DNA from: Tricholoma matsutake
Lineage: Eukaryota > Basidiomycota > Agaricomycetes > Agaricales > Tricholomataceae
Reading direction: 5' to 3'
Assembly: GCA_026075535.2 (NCBI GenBank)
Contig: AP026544.2
Span: 4,278,001 to 4,342,000, forward strand
DNA: 64,000 nucleotides
Under the pieces are notes generated by a model. That model was not told the DNA's origin, did no database searches, and worked only from the letters and a program-made list of their open reading frames with translations. Of this stretch, positions 1-11,187 are shown piece by piece. Made by a program: the position numbers and the translations under genes. Every line of letters begins with the position of its first letter. Position 1 is the first letter of the stretch.

Positions 1-291
1 AGAGATCAGTATGATGTCATCGAGATGTGCTATCTCGTAAATGTCAATCCTGTACCTATGTTATCAGTGTGGCCTGAAGCCTCAAGCATTACGACCAAAC
101 CAATAAACTTGTAGAAGACAGGCTTCGGATCCGCAGCCACTCGTTACACACGAGGAGCTCGACAGTCCGTCGGCACTTAGATGAGCTCAGACAGACAAAC
201 TGAAACACTTGACTATCCCTGGGATACACAGTTACTTAGTAGCCACACGCGAGCCGGCATGCAGAACTAGGCGAATCATCAAAGATTTCTA
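1..291. other. No gene recognised
   Basis: Mixed-composition sequence without a supported ORF, RNA gene or repeat that I can tie to another part of the window. It ends at the first inverted-repeat element. Confidence 0.5.
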
Positions 292-741
292 AGTAAGATA
301 GTCCTCACTCATAGACAACGACGTCACGTGCATTCATTGATTTCAGTCAAAAGCGGGCACTGACATTGTCACACTGTGTTTTAAAAAAAAGGCAACCGAG
401 GAAAGTTTTATTAAGTGTTTTTAAAAAGAACTGTGCAAACCAAATTTGAACTAAGGAATGAGTGACAGAGGAGTATTGCTTGCAAAGTCGGCAGTCCATC
501 AAAAATCACTCGCAAAAGAGTCCCAATCAAAACATTGACTTCCATAACAAAATCCTATACTCCTCCCGCAAAACTCGCACAGTGCCCACCAGGTTTTGGT
601 AGAACCTTACTGATATGAAGATAAACCTTTCCTCGGAGCCATATTCTGTAAAAAGGCCTCCAAACATTGTTCACAGGTGAGATGGGTGTGAAATTGTTGA
701 TTCACGTGACGTCGTTGTGTATGAGTGAGGACTATCTTACT
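292..741. mobile_element. 450-bp terminal-inverted-repeat element (MITE-like)
   Basis: The first 39 bases (292-330, starting AGTAAGATAGTCCTCACTC) are repeated inverted at 703-741 with one mismatch. Both arms end internally in ACGTCACGTG. The interior has no ORF and is about 370 bp, which suits a non-autonomous DNA element. I could not settle the target duplication: the flanks allow only an ambiguous TA. The superfamily is therefore open. Confidence 0.75.
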
Positions 742-1274
742 ACTTATCACTTACCGAGTGTTTTACCACGGTACTAGTGTTTCACCACCACACTGATAAC
801 ACTTTCTAAGCCCCAAAACATATCCAACCATCTTCAAATCGACGATCTGAGAGGTTATAAGTATTACAAACATTCCTCTGATTTTCCCCTGATTTTCGGT
901 TGAGGTCGAGGTTGGTAAAAGCTACATTATGAGGGGTGAATCACATATTTCTGACATTGAGATATGAGGAGTGAACCAATCCTTCCCATTTTTTTTCTCA
1001 AAGCAATAATATATATTTCCCATAGACTGAGAGTAGTTTCACCATGATCATAGAGCAGTTTGTGGTTTTCTGGCTCCCGCTCACTGTGACATTTCACGGA
1101 CAGAATTTAAACGCCGACAAGTGTGCTATTTTGGGCAAACTCGATCAACAAATGTTTTTACGAAAATGTACTTTGGCTTGTCAGATGCCAACGTCGGATC
1201 ACAGAATTCTGCATTACTTTTGCATGACATGTGTTAGGAAACCACCCCATTACCTAACATCAGCAAAATCAAGG

Positions 1275-2795
1275 ATCGACTTATTTGGCTTATTTGGCTT
1301 AAACCCCAATTAAGGGAATTAAGGGGAATTAAGGAAAATAAGTTCATTTTTTCCCTTAAAACTGATAACCGTTAAGCAGATATAATCAACCAAGCGGTAT
1401 AAGCAACATGTAAGCAAATTAAGGCCATAAGGAGCATGTAATCCCTCAAGGCCTTAAGGACTTTTTCGAATTTTCTTCCAAGTCCCTCTCAGCATTTCCT
1501 GAAAATGGAAATTCAAACTCAGCATCACCGACGTCACATGTTGTTTGTGTTCAATCCACTGCTTCTGCTCCACACCTCTACACCACCATATCCATGACAG
1601 CCAGAGCCACTAGTGACTGCAAGCAAGATTCATATTCTATGTATGTTGTAACAATGAGACAGCACCAAGACACCCACACCTAGGGCAATGACCCAGGATG
1701 GGACCAGGAGAACCCACCGCTGCGAGCCCCTGCTCGCAGGGTGGATGGAGGGATGAATTCACCATGAGGGGGAGAGGATGACGACAATGAACAACGAACC
1801 ACTACCACAGCACCTCTAACCACCGCGGCGAACAACTGCTCATGGGGTACAAATGGGGAGCAACAAGATGGGATGACAATGCCAGGGGACCAGGATGGAG
1901 AGGGGTACAAACGATGCATGTGGCAAGGAGGAAGAGAATGGTGATGGGGCCAAAAAAAAACATCAAAAGGTGAGTTTTTTTTTCTTTCCCCTTTTCTAAT
2001 TTCATTTCCTTGTGGCTAACAACAAAAATTTTAGGTAGTGATTTTACTATTGACAACGATGATGGGCACCCCCTGATTGACCCCCACTACTGCTACGAGC
2101 CCCTGTTCATGGGGTGGTCAGGTGGTAGCATGACCATATGCCCACAAGGAAGGCCACAAGGATGATGGGGTGACATGACAGCAGCACCCGCCGTAGCAGG
2201 TACCACGATGCGAGGAACACTGCCACCCCTCACCCCCCGTCATCTCCCTCACAGTGAGACAGGGTTTTTCACTTTGTAGCATTGAGATGGCACAATGCCC
2301 AACCAGGACACCATAATGATGAACAGCATGCCACCAGCCACCAGCCTTGCGAGCAACTGCTCGGGTGGATCACGGGTGGAATGACGACGATGACAAGGCC
2401 GCCACGATGATGGGGGAGCAGCAATGATTGGGGGTGAAGGGGAACATTTAGGACAGTGAAAAGGGGTGTCGAGTGGGGGTTGGGTAAACACATGGGAATG
2501 ATGGGAGCAGGGATGAAACTGTAGTCAGCGATGTGCTTATATATATATATTATTCTTATTTTTTTGCTTAAACTGCTGCTTAAGTTTCCTTATTGACATG
2601 GCTAGGCAGCCCCCTAAGAGCCCAAAAGCAGTTTTAAGAAGTGATATAAGTGTGAATAAGGGGAATTTTGCTTAATTCAGGAAATGACCCTACTTATTCT
2701 AAGCAGAATTTCCTTAACAGCCATTTGCTTAATCTTCCTTAATTTCCAGTTTAAGTGCAATAAGGAGACATTAAGCATAATAAGTTAGTGTCGGA
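1275..2795. mobile_element. Hairpin-module element with CTTAA/TTAAGG word-array ends
   Basis: Both ends are arrays of short words (GGCTTAA, ATTAAGG, CTTAATT): 1275-1440 on the left and, inverted, about 2570-2795 on the right. The interior (1680-2500) holds several copies of the short palindrome seen across the window (GCGAGCCCCTGCTCGC near 1722, GCGAACAACTGCTCATGG near 1829, GAGCAACTGCTC near 2352) and one intron-like tract at 1970-2034. The ORFs here are H-, P- and S-rich in all frames and look non-coding. Exact ends and target duplication were not resolved. Confidence 0.55.
1970..2034 (+). other. Intron-like tract
   Basis: A 65-nt tract with donor GTGAGT, a long pyrimidine run, a branch-like GGCTAACA and acceptor TTTTAG. 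It follows a decayed GGGGCC hairpin half. The layout matches modules at 4.75, 21.4, 21.8, 45.7, 46.1, 47.2 and 48.8 kb. Splicing itself cannot be shown from sequence. Confidence 0.45.
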
Positions 2796-3614
2796 TTTTC
2801 CTGATGAATAAAATTTCATTTTTATTTTATTATGTCAAATTACACTACATGACGCCAAATTACGCTACACTTTGATAGTGTGAGAATTTTATTTTGCACG
2901 CATCAATATGGACGTGCATGTATGAGTGCGTCGGTAACAACAATGTACAATATATGTAACATAGTATATAAACCCTAAATATATGCCTAGGGGACCCTAG
3001 TTGTGTTCTCTTAGGTATTCCACCTACACTTTTGGTGTGAAAGGCCTTTGTCAACAAACTCACCCATTAATAACCCCTCGCATCAAAACCATCAATCCCC
3101 CCATCACGAGCATGGACCCTGCCCCCTTCTTGTAGAGAGAACCCACATGGTCTTAGCTAGCAGATAGTGGGTGTTGCCCTAACAACATGGTGGTGAAAGA
3201 CTAGGTACTTTTTGACATGGGGGCTCATCGTTGCTTCATCCTCACTTTTCATTGAGATAATTAGATTTTCTGGAAGTAATGAAGCCTATCTTTTGAACCA
3301 TATATGCCATCAGTTTAATTTTGGAGTCGATGTGGTGTAATTTAGTAATCAGTAAATTGTGGTGAAACACTCAGTAAGTGATAGTACACGCCATCGATCT
3401 AATCAAGATGGTGTTATTATTAGAGTCCTTCTTGGCGAACACTGTTCCATGGCTCTTTTGTTTCTTCCCAAAGCTGAACGACATAAAATGTTTTGGAGCT
3501 TATGATTGAAAATATTTGAATCTGGTGGGATGGAAATTTTCCATATGCCGTCGGGCTTTTTTTTCTAGCAACTTGTGCTAAGGTAGAAGACATCCATAAC
3601 CTGCCAACGTCACA
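2796..3614. other. AT-rich spacer, no gene recognised
   Basis: AT-rich sequence with a few short ORFs that resemble nothing I know. It holds the right member of the 745/3384 inverted-repeat pair. From about 3615 the sequence becomes recognisable LINE coding DNA. Confidence 0.4.
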
Positions 3615-4323
3615 TGAACAGCATGACAACTGCTGAATTGGTAAATTTCGCACCAACAATACAGCAAAGACTAAAATCCTCTGCCTGTCAACCTCCAAAT
3701 TGCAAAAGATGGCCCAGCCATAAGAATCCTAGGTGCCTGGCTAGGAAATAAGGTAGATGAAGATACCATCTGGACCCTGATTCTGGAAAAGATTGATGAA
3801 GGCTTAGGAAGATGGGAGAGAAGCCATCCATCAATTGATGGCAGGAAGGCTATAATACAGCGGACAGTTGGCAGCATGACCCAATACCTCACAAAAGTGC
3901 AAGGCATGCCAAAACATATCAAACAAAACCTCAAATGGAAAATCAAAACCCTTATTTGGGATGGTGAGGAAAGACCCCCCATCAGTATTGAGACCATGTA
4001 TGCTCCTATAGACAAAGGAGGAAAACAAGTCCTCAATTAAGCACAATGCAATGATGCCATAGAACTCACCTGGCTACATGATCTCCTAGCCCCAACAGCT
4101 AAATGTCCACATTGGGCCTTCTTCATGCATGCTCTGATTAACCACTTTGCACAGAAATCCCCCATTGTTCACGAAAAAGTGAGGGTTAATGCCTTTGCAC
4201 AAACTTGGCTGCCATGAATCTGCAGCTTACCCCAGCCACTTCAACAGATCATCAAAGCCGCAAGGAAGTACCACCTGAGCCTTGAAGCCTTATCCTATGC
4301 AAGTGAGACACTGGATTCAATTC
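3615..4323 (+). pseudogene. LINE reverse transcriptase, C-terminal part (fragment 1)
   Basis: The plus strand reads as the region after the RT palm of agaricomycete LINE ORF2 proteins. Key runs are IRILGAWLGNKV, HPSIDGRKAIIQRTVGSMTQ, LTKVQGMPKHIKQNLKWKI and a GG..VLN...NDAIELTWL stretch. These correspond to the thumb/linker between RT and RNase H. The frame carries stops and a frameshift near 3680. The N-terminal endonuclease and most of RT are absent. The protein breaks after S-E-T-L-D-S-I at the hAT-like insertion and resumes at 5714, so the two parts are one element. Confidence 0.8.
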
Positions 4324-5713
4324 TAGGGATCAGCATGGGTTTAACAACCCATGCAGGTTCACAGGTATGGGTCAGCAGATTGATACCCACAACCCATCAC
4401 CTACCCACCACTAAGAAGGCTCAAGCCACTACTAGTATAAACTATTGAATAATACTACTTGAATTTTAAATATATAATACACATAAATAGGGGGATTGCC
4501 CCACCAAGAACATTGGAGATGGGGGTTTATATATCCCCTCTATTGTGCACAGACCATTTGGCCTTGTATGCATACAAATGTGCATCTGCGACATTGTTGA
4601 TCATTGACCATTTATATGTTTACACATATTTGTATACTCACCACATCAACCACCACCACTCTCGATGATGCCGCCACCTCCTCCCTGCCTCCTACCCATA
4701 GAACCAACCACAGAAATGGGCCCAAATGATGTTATCATTGTTTGGGCCCCTGGTAAGTTTCTTTTTATATATTCTTTGCCTGTTATTTTTCAACTAACTT
4801 ATATTTTTCATTTCTTATAGGTTTTGATGTATAACAACAAAATGACACAACAAAATGACATCAGGATGATGGTGGTGGCCACTAATGGGACCGCGAAAGC
4901 ACCCCCAACCACCACTGCGACCGACTGCTCATGGGGTGGGAATGGGTGCAACTACAAAACAGCAAGAGAACAGCAATGCTGCCACCAAACCAAATGAAAA
5001 TGGAATGAGGATGGAACAATGGGAGATGAGGAGGAGACAACGAGGAGGAGGCAAGGCAAACAAAAAAAGGACCAAGAGACATCAAATGATATCTCTTGGG
5101 CCATTGGTAAGTTTTTTTCTTTCTTCTCATTTTATTTTTTTGGAGGGGAGGACAACAATGATGGGGACAACAATGATGGGGATGAGAAGATGACGAATGG
5201 CAAATGGACAACAGGGGGACATCACCACCATGGACAGGCCCAGGAGACACTCGTCTCTGTAAGTGAGGTCAGCTCTGTCCAAGAAGCAAGTTACAACTTA
5301 CCCTTTGACTAAAAGGCAGTATAATCAACAACTAGTTGATTATATTGGACAGAATATATATGCTACAAATGAAGGCTTTGTAGTAAGCAACATGCTTACA
5401 GTCTCCTGGGTGTTTTTTATTCATTCATTTCTTTACTATTGTCTGGTCCAGGGGACATGTGTCTCCTGGACCATTTCTTTTTTCCTCCTTTTTTTTGTTT
5501 CTCTGGGCCCTACAATCCACCCCATGCCTATGAGTGCCTGCTCCTAGGGTGGTTTGATTGTTGTAGTTAAGTAAATAATTAAATACATGTATTTAGTTAA
5601 TATGACAACAAAACCTGTACCCACCATGACCCATGGGTTGCGGGTATGGGTAAGCACAGGTACAGGTATGGGTAGGCCCAAAAGTACCCATGGGTTACCC
5701 ATGTGGATCCCTA
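4324..5713. mobile_element. hAT-like element, ACCCATGGGT-word ends, 8-bp TSD
   Basis: It is flanked by a perfect 8-bp duplication TTCAATTC (4316-4323 and 5714-5721). Its ends are inverted: TAGGGATCAGCATGGGT on the left and, in reverse complement, TAGGGATCCACATGGGT on the right. Both termini continue into arrays of ACCCATGGGT-like words (4332-4420 and 5618-5704). An 8-bp TSD with TAGGG ends is what hAT elements make. The 1390-bp interior has no transposase. It carries hairpin-plus-intron modules at 4718-4820 and 5072-5110 and palindrome remnants near 4930 and 5530. Removing the element and one TSD copy restores the LINE reading frame exactly. Confidence 0.85.
4718..4820 (+). other. Hairpin plus intron-like module
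   Basis: The stem GGGCCCAAATGAT pairs with its complement ending TTTGGGCCC at 4749. Three bases later a donor GTAAGT (4753) opens a 68-nt tract with a pyrimidine run, CAACTAAC branch-like site and acceptor TTATAG (4820). A second, less complete module follows at 5072-5110: CCAAGAGA..TCTCTTGG stem, then GTAAGTTTTTTTC with no clear acceptor. Confidence 0.6.
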
Positions 5714-7510
5714 TTCAATTCCAGTTTGGTTCTACATTGGAGCTGATGAGATAATAAATAAGCAAAATAACACTCGTGTCACTAACTGCCTTCATACACG
5801 CCACAACGTCACAACAGCTGGACAGCTGCAGAAAATTGCCAACCAAGATATCTCTGGTCATGCAGACTCACAGTTCTGTAGCTGTCTGAAATGCTTAGAT
5901 GATGGGATATGCCTTGGATGTGCTTACCCCAGTAATTGCTGGAAACATGCTATACAAATTCTGAGTCACCTCCACCCAAAATGGAACCCAGACCACCATC
6001 TGAATCAAGGTGTCTTGGCGCCACCTGAGAATCCTACATCTGATTTGATGTCTGAGGCAATTAAGAAAAAATCTGAGCTCACATTCTTTGCATACTCAAC
6101 CTTCTCTGGTCCCTATGAAGACAGCTTCTGCATCCTCACTGTGCCAGCCCCAATGCACCCTGTGCCAGCATATCCTGATGCCCCCCCATTGACCATGACC
6201 CCCAGCAACCCACTTCTCTCCTCATCTCAGCAGGTTTTAGCCATATAAGCCAAGATGGTGACTATGAAACTGGAGGTGGTTTTCTCCTATGGGCTCCAGG
6301 TGAACTGCAAGGTTCCATCAAAATGCCAGAGAGCTTAGCATCTCCAACCTGTGGAGAACTGGGTGCCCTAATACATGCTCTTCAATCAACACCCTCACAT
6401 CTCCCACTAAAGATATACATACAACAAAGGTCGATCCTGTCAGAGATCACTATTAATCTTGCAAGGAATGAGGACTCCGATTGGGCACATACAAAAAATA
6501 AAGACCTTTACAAATCCCTTGTCTCTAGCCTCTGCCAACGATCAGCCCCAACTAAGCTCCAGCAATAGTTGGAAACAACACCAGCTGAATGGAAAGCAAC
6601 TGCTCAATGCCTTGCAAAGGCCATACTGGAAAAGCCAGAATGCGATGAAATCAACATCAGTGCTGACCATAAATGGTCCCTCGCAGGAATGAAACTAAAG
6701 GCACCCAATGCTTCTTCTACCAAGGCATTGCCAAGTGGAAGCTAGCAAGTAAGCCTAGATGACAAACTGAGATGCAGCTAGCAATCACAACTTATGCCAT
6801 CCATGATTTAATAGGTGGAACACCAACACCTGATAAAATATGGTCAGCAGTCTGTAAACGTGACCTCTCAAAACAGATCAGAAACTACCTCTGGAAAAAC
6901 CTACAAAATGCCTATAAAATAGGCAATTTTTGGAGCAGAATCCCTAACATGGAACACCATGACAGGTGCATCCTATGTGGAGAGTCCAAATCAATGGAGC
7001 ACATCACCACAGAGTGCCCTAATTCAAATGCCATCAGCATCATTTGGAATTTAGCAGAAAGCCTATGGTTGAGATGCGAGGAATCCTGGCCAGCAGTACG
7101 GTTTGGAACTGCCCTAGGCTGTGTACTAGCAGACTTCAAGAGTGAAAAGGGTAAGAAGCTTCATGGCAAAAATCACCTGTTTGAGATTCTTGTAACTGAG
7201 TCTGCACACCTAATATGGAAGCTGTGATGTGAAAAGGTCATCAAATTTAGAGGGGATCTGGACAAGTTCCACTCACCAGATGAGATCCACAATAGATGGG
7301 TAGCACAAATTAATCACTGGCTGCACCTAGACATCCTGTCTGCTAACAGAAGGCTGCGAGGCAAGAGCCCCCTAACACAAAGAATGGTGCTCCAAACCTG
7401 GAGTGGAGTCCTGGAAGATGAAGACAGTCTGCCAAATAACTGGATTGGGCAACAAGGAGTTTTAGTTGGTATTCTATCTCACCGCCCTCTGGGGCAGAAC
7501 AGATAATAGT
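5714..7510 (+). pseudogene. LINE ORF2 C-terminus: cysteine-rich region, RNase H and tail (fragment 2)
   Basis: It continues the LINE after the insertion: P-V-W-F-Y-I-G, then a cysteine-rich CSCLKCLDD..CLGCAYP..C block, the PKWNP motif, and an RNase H-like stretch (FCILTVPAP; GELGALIHALQ; INISADHKW). It ends with the C-terminal domain containing RCILCGESKSMEHITTECP, a zinc-binding-like C-x2-C-x6-H-x4-C motif. Several stops and frame changes break it; the stop after SAHLIWKL is TGA where the family has arginine. Recognisable protein ends near 7507 (NWIGQQGVLVGI and beyond). What follows up to about 7660 is presumably 3' UTR. Confidence 0.8.
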
Positions 7511-7659
7511 TTCGGGCTACAGCCTTATCCTATAATCTCTGAGATGGCGAGCCCAACACTGCTAACACATAATGGTGTATGTAAAGGTATTTCCCCTAGG
7601 TGATCTTCTTCTCGGGCTTTCAGTAATGAATTCCCCCAACCTAACATGTCCTCCTAAGC

Positions 7660-9968
7660 TGACGTTGTGGGGACAAAGTGCAAAGGCAGCTTAGCATGGC
7701 TATCAAACCTAAAGAAGGCTCATCTAAGTGCAGGAGTCCCAGCAGGAGCTATGCCTGTATCCCAGAGCAGTGAAAAAGAAAACAGCCCTGTAAGTCTTTG
7801 TGCAACCCAGTGTAGACTCACTGATATGAAGCATCACTCCATAGCCAAATATTTCCAACACTACAGGTTCTGATACACACATTGCTGTAAACTTAGAGTG
7901 CATATTCCACATCAAAGAAGATGTGACACATCAATTAGAGACATCTTCCCATTTTTTTCACAGATGCTGAACCCTGTCATGATGACAATGACCTCATAGT
8001 TGCCACAGATGAGCAGCCCTGCAATAATTTGGCCTCAGGTGAGTCAGAAGGTGAAGCTAGTGATGATGAGAATGACCCAAGTGATGACATTGGGTGAAGG
8101 AGTTAGTTTGGATGAAACAACTGGATGCAATGCAGTGATTGATGGCAATACACAGCCACAGGGGATGTGCAATGGCCAGTTACGCCAAGCCCCAACTCTG
8201 CTTCAGGTGTCTGATGCTCTAAAAGCACTGAAGCTTATTCTGCACCCACCATGGAAAACAGGCGCTGGTTCCAAACATTGTAAATTGGATCCCTTTGTCA
8301 GTATTCACCTGGAAGGGATGCAAACAATGTTAAACTTTTATACCAATGCACAATTGGTAACTTACAAGCAGTGGGGAGCATCAGCACTGCAAGCGGCAAT
8401 ATCTCTGGGAAGAGGCCAATACTGTGCTCAACAGCATGCTAAGCTATCAAGACAATTTGTTTCAGATTGTTCCATTCTACCAATTAACCCATATGGTGAA
8501 TGGAATGAGTCTATGCTCATGGATGAAGATCTAGCTTCCAACATCAATCTCCATCTCCAGGAACTTGGGAAGAATATTTCTGCGAAAAAGATCATTGAAT
8601 TCCTGAAACGTTCTGATGTGATGGACAAGCATGGCATCACAAGGAAAATATCTGAGAGAATGGCATGTCAGTATCTGAAGACCTTGAGTTACCATTTCAT
8701 GGCACCAAAAAAAGGCCAGTATGCAGATGGCCATGAACATGCTGATGTTGTGTGATACCATGACAAGATATTTGTTCTGGCATGGTGAGAGATCCAGGGG
8801 TGCTTACAGAATTGAATAAAGGACAACAAGCCAGAACCCACCAAAATACAAGGAAAGCATGTCATTGCCTGGTTCCATGATGAAACAATATTTTATGCAC
8901 ATGATCAAAGGAAGAAGGGATGGTACCATAAGGACATGCCAGCAAAGCCTTACACAAAGGGTGAAGGTGCATTGCTGATGATAGCAGATTTTGTTTCAGC
9001 AGATTTCAGCTGGCTCCAGTCTCCTGATGGAACAAGAAATGTGCAACGACTGATAAAGCCAGGGAAGAACAGAGATGGATACTTCACAAGCAAAGATATC
9101 ACCGAGCAGGCTCATGCAACTATGGACATTCTCACTGAGTTTTACCCTGACTATGAGCATAGATTTTTTTATGACAATGCCCTCAAATGGCCAGAGGGTT
9201 CAGTAACTGTGCATTGAATGCCAAAATTCACACCAAAGCTGGGCACTAACTGGGGGATTGAAGATTCCAAACATGACACTGTGAGAAAATTAGTCTACAA
9301 TGCTGATGGGTCAATTGCCAAGGAGAAAATTTGGATGGGTGATATAGTTCTTCCTGATGGTACTATGCAGTCATTTTATTTTCCAGAAGGACACCAGTGT
9401 GCAGGAGTTTTCAAAGGCATGGCCACAATTCTTGAAGAATGCGGCTTCAAAGATGCAAGTAAACTTTGGGTGGAATGCAAGAATTTCAAATGTGCACCCC
9501 CTGCCATAGACTGCTGCTGCCATCGAGTATTATTCAACAAGCCCGACTTTGCCCATGTTGACACCATCCTTGAAGAAACTTGCAGTGCACATGGATTTTG
9601 AGTCATCTTCTTACCAAAATTTCACTGTGAGCTCAATTTTATTGAGCAGTGTTGGGGTTATGCCAAGCACCTTTACTGACTGAATCCAGAGTCATCTCAA
9701 GAAGATCATCTCAAGAGAAATGTGTTGACAGCATTAGATGCTGTTTCTCTTGATTCGATGCAGTGGTGTATTACTCATCTATAAAAATCTAACCATTGTG
9801 TACTGATAAACAAGTTTTGGCTTTGCCAACCATTCCCACCAATTTATCGATGCATATGACAAAGGACTCAATGGACAACAAGCTGTGTGGGCAGCGAGAA
9901 AGTATCGTGGCCATCATGTACTTCCAGAATCCTTGATGAATGATCTCAAAAAGGCTACATTCAGTTAG
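7660..9968 (+). pseudogene. IS630/Tc1-mariner-type DDE transposase, decayed
   Basis: Pieces in all three frames assemble, by family knowledge, into a common agaricomycete DDE transposase. The N-terminal part (8200-8755) contains NPYGEWNESMLMDEDLASNI and the linker KKGQYADGHEHADVV. The catalytic part has FHDETIFYAHD (first Asp), KGEGALLMIADFVSADFSWL, FFYDNA (second Asp), CCCHRVLFNKPDF, and FLPKFHCELNFIEQCWGYAK (third acidic residue). It ends near 9968 after KYRGHHVLPESLMNDLKKA. At least four in-frame stops (near 9215, 9600, 9680 and 9780) break it, most as TGA at expected Arg. Terminal repeats were not found. The short frame near 7667-7873 may or may not belong. Confidence 0.75.
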
Positions 9969-10029
9969 TTTATAATCTGCAATTAAAATTATCCACACTA
10001 AGTTACTTACTTCAGGTAAATACATTTCA

Positions 10030-10225
10030 CACATTATAGTACCAGGAAGAGCCTGATTTACCAGGAATATGCCAGGACTGAACCAGGAATCCCACTGGAG
10101 GAAAAACAGCCAGGAATGCAACATTTGGTGAACAATGGCTGTGGCAGGGATAACCAGGATTCCTGGAGGATTCCTGGTCTTCCTGGTAGGAATGCCAGGA
10201 TTCCTGGAGGATCTCCGGGAATATG
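10030..10225. repeat. CCAGGAATCC / GGATTCCTGG word array
   Basis: About fifteen short copies of CCAGGAAT or its complement lie in both orientations within 195 bp, including ACCAGGATTCCTGGAGGATT near 10150. This resembles the word-array termini of the hAT-like elements here but without an interior, so it may be a collapsed or end-only copy. No TIR or TSD is evident. Confidence 0.5.
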
Positions 10226-10239
10226 TGGGGCAGTGTAAA

Positions 10240-11041
10240 GAGCTCAACCAGTATGGGAAAAGGTCTGCAAAGATGTGCAAAGATGTGCAACATGCTATGA
10301 AGCACTACAAAGTAGCTCAAATGAGTTCGAGAGGGCGCAAAGTAGGTTTGGAGAAGATGGAGGACACAAATGATGTTGAAGTGAAATGAAATGCAATAAT
10401 GACAATATGCAATAGTTGCAATAGATGATGAAGATGATAGAGGATAGCTTCAGGAGGATAGTATGAAGTTTTGAAGAAGTTTGCGACAATTCACAAAACT
10501 TAGCGCTAAGATGATCAGATTAGACTGAAGAGTAAAGCTCTTAAATCAACTGATATATGAGAGGGGATGACAATTGCTTCTTGGAAAAGGTAGATAGTAC
10601 AAGGTTACATAAGTTTTGGGGAAGTAGTACCAAAAAGGGGGAAGTTGGCCATGAGGCCAACATGAGGCAGAACATAAGGTGATAAGAGGTGTCCAAATCA
10701 CAAAGTAAATAAATCATATGAAAGCAAATGTGCAAAGTCATAATATATCAAAGGGACTTAACTTGTTGTTGTAATAAATTATGATGATATCATGAAACAC
10801 CTCATTGGATCCAAGACAATTGAAGGCCTTGTCTCCACATGTCCTAGTTGCTTGGGCTGTGTCAGCTAAAGGTGTGGAGGCTGTGGTATGCTTGTCCAAG
10901 GGTCAGTAGGTTAAGGGAATGGTGGCTAAATATGTTCAGAGTGTTATGAAGTGGTACGAAGTGATTTGAAGGGTTTCAAAGTCATCTCATGGGTTCATGT
11001 GTCAGAGTGTTCCAGAGCTCAGTGCCTGAGAGGACCTATCA
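10240..11041 (-). repeat. Putative Gypsy 3' LTR (left limit uncertain)
   Basis: On the minus strand an LTR-like start TGATAGGTCC sits at 11041, directly after a polypurine tract. The same TGATAGG start is seen in five LTRs at 36-55 kb. The body shares only patches with them (a TCATATGAT stretch, GCCTCATGTT). The other end could not be placed; 10240 is only where the CCAGGAAT array stops. Confidence 0.4.
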
Positions 11042-11056
11042 TCCTTCCCCTTACTG
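11042..11056 (-). other. Polypurine tract of Gypsy element, copy 1
   Basis: The minus strand reads CAGTAAGGGGAAGGA immediately before the LTR start TGATAGG. The same tract precedes LTR A at 37140. This identifies the LTR as a 3' LTR and sets the element's orientation as minus. Confidence 0.6.
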
Positions 11057-11111
11057 AAATCCTGACTGTCCCAGTCAGCCGATCATGGTCATGTGAGGAT
11101 TGCATGACCAT

Positions 11112-11158
11112 GTTTGAAATGTCTATAAAAGGACAGTCCTTTTATAGACATTTCAAAC
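11112..11158. promoter_or_regulatory. Perfect 47-nt palindrome with TATAAAA on both strands
   Basis: A 23-bp arm beginning GTTTGAAATGTC and containing CTATAAAAGGAC is repeated exactly inverted around a single central A. Each strand therefore has a TATAAAA. It lies 30 bp upstream of the antisense gene's start codon and about 70 bp from the 3' LTR edge. That position suits a divergent promoter, but no function is shown. The second copy of this gene (37.29 kb) lacks the palindrome. Confidence 0.5.
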
Positions 11159-11187
11159 ACTTTAAGGACCTCATTCATCCTCTGTTC

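Larger units (their letters stand above)
745..3384. repeat. Distant inverted-repeat pair bounding 2.6 kb
   Basis: The 24 bases at 745-768 (TATCACTTACCGAGTG followed by TTTTACCA) recur inverted at 3361-3384 with two mismatches, both C/T. They may be the ends of an older 2.64-kb element that now contains the 1275-2795 element. The left end directly abuts the MITE at 292-741. No transposase ORF lies between them and no target duplication is visible, so this could be two separate copies of a short repeat. Confidence 0.45.

Noticed and set aside
4327..5709. 5-bp duplication GGATC as the target site of the insert in the LINE
   Set aside because: GGATC belongs to the terminal inverted repeat TAGGGATC; just outside lies a perfect 8-bp TTCAATTC on both sides, and removing it restores the LINE frame.
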